DNA of 64,000 nucleotides. Source: Gambelia wislizenii (Eukaryota > Chordata > Lepidosauria > Squamata > Crotaphytidae). Positions within the stretch are counted from its first letter, which is position 1, and the number at the start of each line of letters is the position of its first letter. The stretch lies in assembly GCA_030847615.1 (NCBI GenBank), contig JAUMIR010000001.1:61207501-61271500 (forward strand). The letters run 5' to 3'. Made by a program: the position numbers and the translations under genes. Below are positions 19,869-31,854 of the stretch, piece by piece. Under the pieces are notes generated by a model that was given only the letters and a program-made list of their open reading frames with translations, was not told where the DNA came from and searched no databases.

Positions 19869-21041
19869 CACTGGCTCCTAACCTTTTTTTTTTTACCAGG
19901 GACCCCCTTTTGTTCCTGGGGACCCCAAGACTTAACTCAAGATATAATAACAATAACAATAACAATAGTAGTAGTAGTACAATTACAACATCCATTAAAC
20001 CTTTCCTCTTAGTCATTGGAGGGGGAAGTCTTTTCTCCTGCTTCTTCCTGCAAGTTTGCGGCTGGAGTGGATTGAATGATTGAATGACCTTGGGCTGGTT
20101 TACACGGCAGGTTTTATTGAGTTAAGTTGCACTTTAGCGCTTTCCCGCATCAGTGGTGGGTAGTTTACACGATATATGTTTACACAGCTATATTTTGTGG
20201 CTCTTTGATTTTTTTCCCACTTTGAGGTTCACACAGCCAAAAGTGCTGGGGGCATGGCCAAGCATTGGAAAAGGAAAGGAATGCCATAGGAATGTCTGCC
20301 CTGGCCCGAACTCTGTGCTTAACAGCTTAGAGGCAGTCCCCCTCCCCCCCACTCCCTTACCACAAATCAAACGGAAGGTTTTCCTCCTTGCTTAACAGCA
20401 TTTTCTCCAAATAGAGGAAAGCCAGAGAGAGGGAAAATAACAGCTTAGATATGCTGCAGCCCTTTGTGAAATGGTTTCTCTCCCTCCCCCATGCACAGGA
20501 TCACAGCTGACGAAATGAGCTATTACATACTTGCAAAACAGCAGAGAGGATGAGAAGGAATGCTCCCTGAATGAAAATTGTTGGGAATCCTTTTTGTTTG
20601 CAAACTGGCTTGCAAAATAGCAGAGAGGATTTTTCAAAGTTTCCTCCAATCGCTACTGTTTTTCCCTCCCTCCCTGCCCCTCTTTTAAGCCCACCCCTGC
20701 ATCATCAACCAATCACAATGCAGCTCTGCTGTAGCCCTTAGAGGAATGATTGTTTACACTGCCAATAATGCGCTACATTGTAAATATACCTGCAAAAGTA
20801 GCGACATCCCTTGCCATGCTAAATTTGGGTGTTTTTACCTTCCCCCCTTCTGAATGAGGCGATGCTGTGCTGCGATCTGTGGGAACTATGAGCTATCTTA
20901 GTGGTATATTTAGAGGAATATTTGCCGGTGTAAACGACCCCCTTGACTCCTGTCACATGGCTGCTCCACTGCCTCTGTGGACTCTGTGTGAAGACATCAT
21001 CGACCCCTGGGGGTCTGTGGATCACAGGTTAAGAACCACTA
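19869..21041. mobile_element. hAT-type element with nested MITE
   Basis: The ends CACTGGCTCCTAACC and, inverted, TAGTGGTTCTTAACCTGTG are hAT terminal repeats (consensus CAGTGGTTCTTAACC). An exact 8-bp duplication GTTTGGAA flanks it at 19861-19868 and 21042-21049. The hAT sequence itself is only about 320 bp (19869-20088 and 20945-21041), so it is non-autonomous. The rest is the Harbinger-like MITE 20092-20941. An (ATAACA)n/(GTA)n microsatellite lies at 19942-19980. Confidence 0.85.
20092..20941 (+). mobile_element. Harbinger-like MITE, copy 2
   Basis: The ends are GGGCTGGTTTACACGGC and, inverted, GGGGTCGTTTACACCGGC, flanked by CCTTG on both sides (duplication CTT if the terminal G/C are part of the element). 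The body matches copy 1 at 10439-11202 in reverse, including GCATCATCAACCAATCACAA and GTGCTGCGATCTGTGGGAAC. TTTACACG-type words recur at 20163 and 20180. Non-coding, 850 bp. Confidence 0.85.
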
Positions 21042-21049
21042 GTTTGGAA

Positions 21050-21770
21050 CATTACTATTAAAACATAATTTGTTAGTTGTTATTGAAAGAGTGACTAGTT
21101 AGGTTACTTGTTACTGAAGAGCTGATTACATGTTATGTTTAATTTTACTTAACATACAGAGCATGAAGAAATTCTTAAAATGCATAGATGTCCAAAAGCT
21201 CTCCAGAATGATTGGCCCAAAGAAAATTTTTAGAAGTCATGGGTGAAGGTTACTTATTTTACACATTTACACATATAGACACAAACACACACATGTGTAA
21301 CAATGCTTCTCAGTCATTGTATTACTCAAAAAGCAATGCCTTACTGGTAATGTTATTCATTGTAATGTGGTACTTCCAAGCTCTGCTGTAATCGAGACTA
21401 CTTCCAGATGAGGCTTTTACATGCAGTCATTCTGCCTTCTTGCAATTTTGCAGGAGGAACAGATGGATGTCAGGTGTTTCTAGACAAGGCTTTTGCTGTG
21501 CATCTGCTTTCCTGGAAATTTGTGGGAGGCCCATCTTCAATTGCTATTTTCTCACCACTTCTTCCATTTTTTTCTTACTAAAAAAGAAAAGAAAAAAAGA
21601 AGAAAAATAGCTACACAACATGTTTGTGCGTGTTAACTCTAGGAAGCCTCTATCTGGAAGTACCTGTTGTCTTCAGTTTGTAACTTTCTGTGTTTTCATG
21701 GGACCTTTTCTATCAGTTTTTTTCTAGCTGAAACAACAACAACAATTAAGAAAGAAAAGACAGAATAGCT
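21050..21770. other. No recognisable gene
   Basis: AT-rich sequence with short A- and T-runs; no protein-like frame and no repeat recognised. Confidence 0.4.
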
Positions 21771-21773
21771 GTC

Positions 21774-21993
21774 CAGTTGTCCCTCCATATCCACAGATTT
21801 AAGTATTCATGGCTTGAAAATATTCTTTAAAAAATAATAATGCAAAAAGCAAATCTTGATTTTGCCATCTTATATAAGGGACGCCACTTTGCTATGCCAT
21901 TGCATATAATGGGATTTGAGTATTCCCGGAATTTGGTATCCACGGGGGTCCTGGAACCAAACCTCAGCGAATATGAAGGGACAACTGTACAAT
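21774..21993 (+). mobile_element. pogo/Tigger-type MITE, well preserved
   Basis: It begins CAGTTGTCCCTCCATATCC and ends, inverted, CAGTTGTCCCTTCATATTCG, terminal repeats of about 20 bp. TA follows the right end. The body is a degenerate palindrome with the central block GATTTTGCCATCTTATATAA. It is the same family as 5232-5452 and 50491-50748. Non-coding. Confidence 0.75.
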
Positions 21994-22094
21994 GCCAGCT
22001 TTCACATAGCAGTCTTCTGTGTGGAAGTATGCCAAGCGTAGGTACATATAACTGAAATAACTGCATACTGTTCCTGTTTACTACTGCCTATAGC

Positions 22095-22233
22095 AGACAT
22101 TGGAAGCCACTTAGTGCCTAGTGTGCTATAAAGCGGTGTAGATGTGTAAAATGCTGTTGCTTAACAATTTGTAAGCATCTCTGAGAGCCTTTGTGGCAGA
22201 AGAGCAGGGTATAAATAAATAAATAAATAAATA
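22095..22233 (+). mobile_element. tRNA-derived SINE (type 2), 5' truncated
   Basis: Only the 3' half is present: GCGGTGTAGATGTGTAAA, CTTAACAATTTGTAAGC, GAGAGCCTTTGTGGC, GAAGAGCAGGGTATAAAT, followed by an (AAAT)n tail. Confidence 0.75.
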
Positions 22234-23265
22234 GTTTCCTCATTTTTTTCTGCTCCCCTATGTTTACCTCCAAGTTCTTCAGAGCAGGGCAGTCACTTTT
22301 TATGAATTGTTATGTACATGGGTTACTGTTTAAGTAAATGGAAGCAGAAGAATGTGAGAGACACCTTCTTGCAATTTCTATGCAACATGGAAACGTGTGC
22401 TTCTCACCACATCAGTCTGAATTTCAGGTGTACATGAAGCTCTTGTTATGGGGAAAAATTGCTGGCACATCCTTGAATATTATATAGGAAGGTATTCTTT
22501 ATTAACACTTTATGTGAACTCCAAAGCTGTCTATAGGAGTTCCACCTACCAGCCAAGATTCAGGTTTCCATCATTACCATTCCAAGATCATACTTTACAA
22601 GCTCTGAATACCTTTAAATGTGATAGAAAAGCTGGAGATGGAAGTGGACTTCTGTTTAATTTTTCTGTACTTCTCTGTCATCTGCAAAATAGTGGATATG
22701 CTATGTTGTTCCCACTCACCTCCCTTGCCATTCTTGTTGGGAGTTTTTTGTTTTTTTTTTAATTCTGTGGCAGGTTGTGACTTTGATAGCAGGCATGATG
22801 AACAGAACATGCCCCCTCCAAGTCCCACCCATACTCCAAAACCACCAACAACACAGGAATCTGGGATGGAGATGCAGGAAGAGAAAGCCCATGTTATGCT
22901 GCCTTATGATGCTGACAGGTATTCAGGCAAGAAAGGCCAGCATTTGTAGAAAGTGAGAACTGAAGAGCTGGACACATGAGTTTAAAGGACAAAATGAGAA
23001 AAAGGGAGAGGAGATTGTTAACTTATCTTCCCCCAAGTAGGGAGCTCCAGAATATTGGGGACAGCCACTAAAGAAGGCTGCCTCTTGTTTTCCTAACAAA
23101 TGTGCCTCCAGTGATGGCAAGATGGAGAACGGACCTCTTCAGACATGGCCCTGAAGATAGAACTATGTTGTCAACTTTCAGAATTACCTGCTTTAGCTTT
23201 GCCCAGTTCATTCTGCTGCTAATCCTTTCTTTAAGAAGCTATTATCTGGCTCAGAATGTAAATGG
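22234..23265. other. No recognisable gene
   Basis: Several open frames of 60-110 codons exist but none resembles a known protein, and codon use is not gene-like. No repeat was recognised. Confidence 0.35.
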
Positions 23266-23269
23266 GAAG

Positions 23270-24130
23270 ACTTCTTTATGGAAATATTTACAAAGTTGGT
23301 TCAGCAGTTCACCTACCTGGGAAGCATCATCTCCTCAGATGCCAAGATTGACAAAGAGATTGATCACAGATTAGCAAAGGCATATACTGCTTTTGGAAGA
23401 CTCCACAAAAGAGTCTGGAGCAATAAACACCTGAGGCAAAGCACAAAAATCAGTGTGTATAGAGCCATCGTACTGTCTATCCTCCTTTATGGATCTGAAA
23501 CATGGGTCACCTATCGCCACCACCTACGACTCCTCGAGCGCTTTCATCAGCGCTGTCTATGCACCATCTTAAATATACACTGGACTGACTATGTGACAAA
23601 TGTTGCTGTCCTTGAGCAAGCAGGGATCACCAGCATTGAGGCCATGATATTGAGAACACAGCTGCGCTGGGCAGGGCACGTTTCTAGGATGGAGGACCAT
23701 CGCCTCCCCAAAATACTACTCTACGGTGAACTCGCCACGGGTCAGCGTAAGAGGGGTGCTCCAAAAAAGCAATACAAAGACTCCCTGAAACAACATCTCA
23801 GGCTCGGCCAAATTGATCACCAACAGTGGTCTGCCCTGGCCTCACATCGGGAGGCATGGAGACACACTATCCACAATGTTGCAGCCTTATTTGAGAACTC
23901 ACGACGAACAAGTCTTGAAGAGAAACGACAACGCAGAAAGAATCGCAACCCGGAAACATAATCCAAAGAGACCTTCTGCTGTGCTTTCTGCAACCGGACT
24001 TGTTTATCTCGGATTGGCCTTTTTAGTAATTAGTGCGCTTGCAGAAAGCGCGGGATGAGTCCTTCCTGAATCTTCGTTTGTGAAGAAAAGCCAGAGAGAG
24101 ACAAAGATCTTTACTCTTGATGAAATTATC
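23270..24130 (+). pseudogene. LINE reverse transcriptase C-terminus with zinc finger
   Basis: From 23278 an open frame of 227 codons gives FTYLGSIISSDAKIDKEIDHRLAKA, then VWSNKHLRQSTKISVYRAIV, LLYGSETWVTY, a block HLRLLERFHQRCLCTILNI, and QLRWAGHVSRMEDHRLPKILLYGEL. This is the region after the RT catalytic box of non-LTR retrotransposons. After the frame breaks near 23960, another frame reads CNRTCLSRIGLFSN then a stop and CACRKRG, the remnant of a C-terminal Cys2His2-type finger typical of this LINE group. The copy is 5' truncated, lacking endonuclease and the YADD box. A second copy lies inverted at 51705-52300. I do not assign the clade. Confidence 0.75.
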
Positions 24131-26240
24131 TCAAACTCGTGTTGATTGCTGTGAAACTCTATTAAGTATGGAAACAGCTGCTTTATAGGGGCAGATACAC
24201 CATTTCTTCTGCAGAGAAATTCTCAATGACATGCTAGTTGAAAATCTCCCTAATCAGTATAAAACTTTGTGACAAAGCTGCTTGATAAGCAGACTAATTT
24301 GGTGTCTTCTCTATTTGTATTCTTTTTCTTATTTTTTTTCTTGCTGCCCCCTGTTCTAGTATAGAACCCCCTCTTGTTTCTTTGGAGATTTTCAGACTAC
24401 TCTGTTATAGTGCTACTATTCCACTTTAACTGCTCTGACTTCCTCCTGTGGAATTCTGGGGTTTGTAGTTTAGTGAGGCCTAATATTACTCTAGCTGAGA
24501 GTTGTAAATGCCCCTTCCTAAACTGCAAATCCCAGGATTCAACAGGAGGCAGCCATAGCAAATAAAGTGGAATAGTAACACTATAACAGTGTTGTCTGAA
24601 AATCTCCTTTGTGTGCTGTTCTTTAAGGGTTTTTGTGTTGAATGCTATAATTCCCAGAGGGCAATACACTGAAGTGCATACATGTGGCATTGCTTCCATG
24701 AATGTAAAGATGTCACAAGTTGGAGCAGAATTGTTGGCAAAAGACAAGTATACTTAAAAATCTGGCTCTTAACAGAGCTGATTCCAAACTGAGCCAAAGA
24801 GAGTTCACTCCTCACTCATGACAACCAGATCTTACCTCATGAGCCTACATTTGAGATAAATGTTCACCATGAAGACCTCCTACAATGAAATCACCTTGAG
24901 GTGACTGGCTAGTACATCAAAATCTAACATACACATTGGCCCTGTCCCTTCAGCTATTCCCAGAGTCTAATAGATGGATGTGTTTTCTTAACAAAGATTA
25001 CTCTCAACAAATCCTAACCTGGAAAGCTGAACATGACAATAAAATGTGAAACTCCAAATACAGTAGAAGTAATAACTTGCTTATTTTTTTTAAAAAAAGT
25101 CTGAAGTGCTTTCATAGCCTAAAATGCAATTTTTTTTTAATTTACTTAAGTCTCTGTTGCTCTTTGTTTTATACATTCAGGATGTTTGATGACAGAAGCA
25201 ATCATTTTCAGACAGTTCTGTGAAGGGGAATATAGTTTTTTTCATTGTCCCTGCTGTAGCTTGTTCCAATCTAATTCTTTTCCCTTTGCCTTAAACATCT
25301 TGCAATTTGTTTAAATTATGCAGGTCTTTCGAGTCTTCCTTTGAATGTAGTTTGAATTTTAAGGGATTTCTTCAAACAGCTTCCTCTCATTTTGAGTTCT
25401 GTTGAGATGGTTGTGGATCTTTTCAGATTCTAAGCATCACTGCAACTCATGGATGTAAACTGCATGGTGATCCTCACCTGCAGTTCTAAAGAGAGTTGCC
25501 TGCCCTATGATTAACACCAACATCACCCTTTGCTTCTTCATCTTGGTCCATATGCTTTAAGCCAATTAGGTCATGTGAACTGATCCTAAGAGAGGGGAGA
25601 TAACTGTGTGGCCTTCTAGAAATTGCTAGACTACAATTCTCAGCAGCCTTAACCACATAATCTATGGTGTGTACTTCTGGGAGTTGCAGTTCAGCTTCAT
25701 CTGGAGGGCCACATGATTCCCATCCCTGCTCTAAGAACAGCCAGATTTCAAGCAGAGGATAGGGTGTTAGAGAGACGCAGGTTCAAATTCCCACTCATAG
25801 TTTGATATCAGCCTTCGTTGAGTTACTCTCTGTGAGCCTGCTTTCACAGGGTTACTGTGAGGATAAAGCAAGAAGGAAAGCCATGACAGAACTTTGAGTT
25901 AAGGCAGGGCATAAATGTAAGGCAAGATATAAATGTAAACAATATTGTTTAAACTACTATAAAGTTCTGCTTAGTGGCTTTGCCACTGGTCTAATTTCAA
26001 GGCTTTACTATGTTGTCAGTAGTGAGTGCAATCCCCTCCCCTAAATTTCATCAGGCCTGTGAGCATAAGAGGAAGTTTTGGAAACCCCTTTCTTTCCCCC
26101 ATCTCCTATGATGAAAATCTCCTTTCCATTCCCAAGATGGAAGCTCCCATTGGTGCCATGTGACATACTAAGCATATAACTAGGAAATGTTTTGAAAGTT
26201 CCATATTTAATACAGATGATTAACAAACACAATCTGCTGC
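24131..26240. other. Gene-free interval, one hAT-like MITE
   Basis: No protein-like frame is found. 25612-25735 is a palindromic hAT-like MITE fragment (GCTAGACTACAATTCTCAGC and, inverted, GAACTGCAACTCCCAGAAG), related to 34847-35081. 25740-25930 may be an old SINE (GGTTCAAATTCCCAC B-box-like, then GGCATAAATG). The rest is AT-rich and unremarkable. Confidence 0.4.
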
Positions 26241-26249
26241 TGCATATGG

Positions 26250-26590
26250 CACCATGCATCACTGATTACTTCCCTTGGTCTGGGCACTATAGCTCTGTTG
26301 ATGTGGCCTAGAACTGCATTGCCTGTTTCTTCTTTTTTCCTTTTGGCCACTGCATCACATTGTGGACTCATGTCAAGCTTGTAGTCTCCTAAGACAGCCT
26401 ACATCCTGTTCACACATACTGCTGTCAAGTCAGGTGTCCTGCATCCTATATTTCTGTGTCTGTTTTTTTCCTACCTAAATGTAATACGGTACCTTACATT
26501 TCTTCCTGTTGAAATTAATTTGTTTTACTTTGGCACACTTCTTCAGTCTGTTAAGGTCATCTTAAATAATTATATTGCTGTCTGAGGTAG
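26250..26590 (-). mobile_element. Old CR1 fragment (antisense)
   Basis: The minus strand matches the CR1 part around LGVLVDHKLNMS..CDAA and upstream, read at the DNA level: TTACTTCCCTTGGTCTGGGC, CTGCATCACATTGTGGACTC, TGTTTTACTTTGGCACACTTC. It is strongly diverged, with frameshifts. A second, forward CR1 piece follows at 26880. Confidence 0.65.
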
Positions 26591-26879
26591 TATCTGATCC
26601 ATCACTTACAGTGTGTGTGTGTATCTGATTAAAAATGGTGTGTATCTGATTAAAAGGGGGATGGAGGTGCAGCCCTCAGCCTGAATGCATCCCCTGAGGC
26701 CCTAGAGATCCCTCAATCCTGAGATCCTCATTTTTTTAAAAAAAACATTCAGCTGAAAAACACACACAAAACACACAAGGCATTATGAAAATGTGGGAGT
26801 TGCTTCCCCTCCTCCATCTCCTAACCTTCCAGCATCATCTCATCCCAATCTCACAAAGGCCATATTTAGACAAATTCTC

Positions 26880-27372
26880 AGTACTAGAAGTCCAGTTCTG
26901 GGCACCACAGTTCAAGAAAGATATTGACAAGCTAGAATATGTCCAGAGGTGAGTGACCAAGATGATCAAAGGTCTGGAAACTAAGCCCTAAGAGGAATGA
27001 CTTGGGGAGTTGGGTGTATTTAGCTTGGATAAGAGAAGACTGAGAGGTGATACGATAACCTTCTTTAAATATATGAAGGGTGTTATGTAGAAGATGGAAC
27101 AAACTTGTTTTATGCCGCTCCAGAGACATGAACCATTAGATTAAAATTACAAGAAAAGAGATTCCATTTATATATTAGGAAGAAGTTTTTTTTTTAAACT
27201 GTTAAGATCTGTTTGATAGTGGAACAGACTGCCTTGGAGGGTGGTGGATCTCTCCTTTGGAGGTTTTGAAACAGAATTTGGATGGCCATGTTTTAGGTGT
27301 GCTTTATCTGTGTATTCCTGCATAAGAGAAAGTTGAACTAGATGGCCCGTGTAGTCACTTCCAACTCTATGG
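26880..27372 (+). mobile_element. Old CR1 3' part
   Basis: It matches CR1 from CAGTTCTGGGCACCACAGTTC through CCAGAGGTGAGTGACCAAGA, GGAACAGACTGCCTTGGAGG and CACTTCCAACTCTATGG at its 3' end. The reading frame contains many stops. It lies in opposite orientation to 26250-26590, so the two come from different insertions. Confidence 0.75.
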
Positions 27373-28385
27373 CTTCCAGGAATCAGCACTCAGTTCTTCA
27401 TAGACACAGGCCTGCATCCTGTTAGTGACGTATGATAGCATGAAGTCCATCTTAAGACAGTGTATGTTGGGATTTTTTTTTGGTATTCTTTTCCAACCTG
27501 CAGAATGATCATAGGGCTCACACTTTTGTTGTGACAACACCCTTGGAATAACCATTCTTTGGCTAGTGAAGAGTACAGGGAATTTTAGAAGTGTACCCCA
27601 TAATCAGATGCAGACCAATGACATCTTCCACTGAGATCCACCAGGGTCTCAGCAGATGATCTCATTGTTCTCCATCTGATTATGGGGTTCTTCTCCACAC
27701 ACACCCCCCCCCAGCCATGGAATGGCCATTCAGGGGACTATAATAGTAAAACTGTGTGTCCTGAGTGTGGTGAGTGTGGAGCTGTACCGGAGGCCTGCCT
27801 GTAGAACTCTTAAACTAGACTGCAAAATATAGGCTCATGTCCTCAGTTTGTAGCTTTTAGATTGCAGACTTAATAAATTAGTATACCTGAGTATTGGTGT
27901 GTGTGTGTGTGTGTGTGTGTGTGAGTGATTGAGAGAGAGAGAGAGAGAGAGAGAGGGAGAACCCTCCATCCGAAAGCATCCTATGTGAATGGGTTGTGTC
28001 TTCACTCTAGTGAGATTTATTGAGATATGCAGTCCTATAAACAAGTATAGTGTGAGATTATTCATTAGTTACTGGAGCAGGAAGACTTGTCTTGAAGCAT
28101 ACAACATGGTTGATTAACACAGGACCTGCCTGTTCTTGGTCATGGACTGTTACACCTTCAGAAAGGAATCTGAGAATCGCTGAAAGGAGGCCATCAACTC
28201 ACTGCAAGGATACCTTTATTTACAGTCTGGCTACAAGAGGAAGGTAGGGGGGATTTAAGAAGGATGGATCAGTCAATGTGTGAGACATGGTTTGTAGCTT
28301 AGAGGCACAAGAATGTGGAAAGAAAAGGCTTGAAAACTGCCACTTCCCTCTGTGTATAATCCTCTATATGTGTAGCATAAATTGC
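27373..28385. other. No gene; contains a compound microsatellite
   Basis: (GT)n followed by (GA)n lies at 27896-27958. The rest is unique-looking. GATGATCTCATTGTTCTCCATCTGATTATGG at 27656 is partly inverted against CCATAATCAGATGCAGACCAATGACATC at 27598, giving an imperfect hairpin of about 90 bp. Confidence 0.4.
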
Positions 28386-28456
28386 TGTTGTGTGCCTTCA
28401 AGTCGTTTCTGATTTAGGATGACCCTAAGGTGAAACTATCACAGGGTTTTCTTAGC

Positions 28457-30822
28457 CAAATTAATGGAACCAATTGGATTCCAGAAAGCCTTGGAGAGTT
28501 TAATGGTTGGTAACGCTGGTGATTCTGTTGAAGCGTTGGTTAATATTTGGAACACCGACCTCACCAAGGCTATCGACACAATCGCTCCCAAACGTCCTTT
28601 CCAGCCTGCTCCTAACCGTAAGCCCTGGTATTCAGAGGAGCTTAGGAAGATGAAGTGGGCTGGACAATGACTAGAGCACACCTGGCGGAAGACTCAACTC
28701 TTATCTGACAGGACTCGTCATAGGAATTTCCTTGATTCTTATCGAGAGGCGATACGTGCAGCACAGAAGTCTTTCTTCTCTGCATGTATTGCATCTGCAG
28801 AGTCCCGTCCAGAAGAACTGTTTAGGGTGGTGGGGGGCTGACACAGATTCCACCTGTGCAGAACCCCTTACTCAACCCGACAACAGCCTGCTGTGACACG
28901 TTTAACAGCCACTTTGCAGATAAAATTTCTCAGATAAGACCCGACTTAGATGCCAGTGTTATGACAGAATCTATAGACAAGGCGTCCAGCAACTCCATTG
29001 ATGAAATTTTATTGGATCAGCTTTAATCTGTGAGTACTGATGAAGTGGACAAGCTCCTTGGTAGAGTGAGGAAGACGACCTGTCTCCTCGATCCCTGTTC
29101 ATCTTGGCTGGCCACCCAAGGGGGTGATGCATTGAGAGTACTCCTTAGGGATATTATCAATGCATCCTTCAGGGAGGGGTCTGTTCCACCCTGTCTGAAG
29201 GAAATGGCGGTTAAGCTGCTCCTGAAAAAGCCTTCCCTGGACCCCTTGGACAGGAACAACTATAGACAGTCTCCTTGCTGCCTTTTTTAAGCAAGGTGAT
29301 CGAGAGGGCAGTCGCTTCCCAACTCCAAGCTGTCTTGGATGAAACTGATTATCTAGATCCATTTCAAACTGGCTTTAGGACGGGATATGGAGTGGAGACT
29401 GCCATGGTTGCTCTGGCTGACGACCTCTGCTTGGGTATCGACAGGGGTAGTGTGACCCTGTTGGTGCTCTTGGACCTCTCAGTGGCCTTTGATACAATAG
29501 ATCATTCCATTCTCTTGGATCGCCTGAGGGGGTTAGGAATTGGAGGCACTGCCTTGCAGTGGTTCCATTCCTTCCTCTCGGGCAGATCCCAGAGAGTGAG
29601 GCTCGGGGACAGTTGCTCTACCAGAATAGAGCTTAACTGTGGCATTCCTCAGGGTGCCATTCTGTCCCTGATGCTATTTAACATCTATATGAAGCCTCTG
29701 GGAGAGATCATTCGGAGGCATGGAGTGCGGTGTCATCAGTATGCTGATGACACCCAGATATACTTCTCCATGTCTCAGTCATCAGCTTTGACTTCAGATG
29801 GCCTCTCTTCTCTCAATGATTGTCTTAAAGCAGTAATGGACTGGATGAGGAAAAACAAACTGAGACTGAATCCAGACAAAATGGAGGTACTAACAATTAT
29901 GGGCCTGAAGCCAGGTCTGGGAATACAACTTCCAATCCTGGATGGAACTACACTCTCCTCCAAGGATTATGTTCACAGTTTGGGGGTGCTCCTGGACCCG
30001 TCGCTCCAGATGTCTAATCAGGTAAATGTGACAATCAGGAGTGCCTGTTATCAACCTCGGCTGATATACCAGCTGCTCCCTTTCCTGGAAACCAGGGACC
30101 TCGAAACTGTGGTACATGCACTGGTAACCTACCCATCTCAATTTCTGCAATGCGCTCTACATGGGGCTACACTTGTGCTTGACTCGGAAACCTCAACTAG
30201 TTCAGAACATGGCAGCTAGGTTGATTTCTGGTGTTTCTAGAAGAGAGCACATAACACCTGTGCTAAAAACTCTCCACTGGCTGCCTATTAGTTTCTGGGC
30301 ACAGTACAAGGTGTTGGTTATGACCTTTAAATCCCTACATGGCTTGGGTCCAACTTACCTCTGGGACTGCCTTCTCCTGTACGACCCTCCCCGCACACTT
30401 CGGTCCTCTGGGAGGAACCTGTTACAACCTATGAAAACAAGGCTGTTGGTGACCTCCCAGAGGGCCTTCTCTGCCGCTGCTCCCAGATTATGGAATGGCC
30501 TGCCGGATGAGATATGTCTTATTACCACCTTAGACAGTTTTCAAAAAGCTGTCAAGATGGATCTTTTCTGGCAGGCCTTTCCTGAATAACTATCCAGGCC
30601 CAAGACTCAGCTGTCCTTTTCCTCTGAGCTGCAGTTGGATTTTTTTAAAATTGTATGTTTTAATTTTTTTTCTAATTTAATATATTTTTAATTATTGTAT
30701 GTTTTTAATCCTTTATAATTTAATATTATTTTAAGGAGTGTGTGGGCTAGGGTACTGTAATTATGGAGTTTTTATATTGTAAGCCGCCTTGATTGCGTTG
30801 CAGAGGGGCGGGATAGAAATAA

Positions 30823-30855
<33 letters not shown>

Positions 30856-30856
30856 T
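28457..30856 (+). pseudogene. L2-type LINE, 5' truncated and broken
   Basis: The order is as in L2 ORF2. The linker after the endonuclease is KPWYSEELRKMK at 28620; then DKLLGRVRKTTCLLDPCSSW, FLSKVIERAVASQL at 29284, and RT motifs FDTIDHSILLDRL at 29490, GIPQGAILSLMLFNIYM at 29643 and YADDTQIYFSM at 29740. The C-terminal block LHWLPI...YKVLVMTFKSLHGL...RAFSAAAPRLWNGLPDEI lies at 30270-30530. The frame is broken by stops at about 29024 and 29288 and by a frameshift near 30160-30220, so no intact polymerase is made. The 3'UTR ends GCCGCCTTGATTGCGTTGC, GGGCGGGATAGAAATAAATT and (ATT)n. The endonuclease is missing. Confidence 0.85.
30821..30856 (+). repeat. (ATT)n tail of the L2
   Basis: Trinucleotide run of about 12 units directly following the L2 3' end; this is the normal type of microsatellite tail for that family. 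Confidence 0.9.
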
Positions 30857-31141
30857 TAGGTCAGAGGGGGTTTGCCACTGCCTTCCTATGAAGCGGTGAG
30901 AGTGTGAACCAGCAGATTTTCATGGCTGAATGTAGATTTGAACCCTGATCTCCAGAGTCTTGGGAGATTATCACATGGGGCTGTTTTTCCATGGCAATAG
31001 CATTATAAAAGGAAACAAATAACATACCACTTTAAAAATGTTGAGTATTGCACCTCTTTTCTTTCCCAGAACTGCTCTGCTTTGAAAACGCTCCTAGTGC
31101 ATTAATGTCTAAAAGCAAATCTAAAGTACTAGCAAGTTAAA

Positions 31142-31792
31142 CAAGAGCTGGGAAAGCAGCCGAGCTCCAGTGATAATTAATTAGAAAGAACAAGCAAAGT
31201 TCTGTTCCTAGGCACAGCAGCAATACAGGCACAAGGCACACAGAGAAGAGTCTGAAATATAGTCCAAAGGTCAAGGCTTATGGAAGGCAGCGTAGTCCAG
31301 GAGTCAGTCCGTAGGTCAGTGGGATCAGGTAACAGGGTCATTAGGAACAGTCCAAGGTCAAGACACACGGCAAGGCAGCAAGGATTCAGGAAGCTTTCTC
31401 CATGGAGATCAGTTGATATCTGACAAGGCCTCCGTTGCCTCTCCCAGCCTATATAAAGCAATTAAGGCTTTGCCAGGTGTTTCTTAATGAGCAAGTTCCT
31501 CTCATAAATTCTCAGAGATTTCCTTTGAGCCTGTTTTTGCAATCGGTGCTGTGTAAATGATGGTGGAGGTAAGTCTCTCTCCTCTTCTTAATCCTTATCT
31601 GAGTGGGCAGGACTCTCTGCTGGGACTGATGCCAACTCACTTGGACCAGGTTGTTCCTCTGCTTGAGCCTCTAGGTTGGCAGGGTTCCCTGCCAGCACAG
31701 GTGTAGATAAACCTGTGCCAGGGTCCCTAGGGCCATTCCCTGCCATGTCCTCCTCTGACTCTACAGCCTCATCAGGCTCCTGGGGCATGACA
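31142..31792 (-). mobile_element. Putative LTR B
   Basis: On the minus strand it begins TGTCATGCCCCAGGAGCC (31792) and runs to about 31142. It contains an acidic Pro/Glu-rich open stretch at its start, a TATATAAAG-like box (TTTATATAGGCTGG, about 31455) and then the repeated CTTGACCTTGGACTG words. The TG start, length near 650 bp and similarity of layout to the next element suggest solo LTRs of a retrotransposon. I see no gag/pol. The 136-520 copy belongs to the same family. Confidence 0.4.
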
Positions 31793-31854
31793 GTTAAGTT
31801 TCTTTCTTCAATGCTGGCATCACAGCAGTCACATGGCAGCATGGGGCCTTAGTC

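Larger units (their letters stand above)
28388..30965 (-). mobile_element. tRNA-derived SINE (type 1), split by L2
   Basis: On the plus strand the reversed SINE 3' end runs 28388-28456 (GCTGTTGTGTGCCTTCAAGT, CACAGGGTTTTCTTAGCC). Its reversed 5' half resumes at 30857-30965 (GTCAGAGGGGGTTTGCCACT, GATTTGAACCCTGATCTCC). The L2 between them is therefore younger than the SINE. Confidence 0.8.

Noticed and set aside
22448..22949. Possible host exon(s)
   Set aside because: Frames are short, lack protein-like composition and have no convincing paired splice sites.
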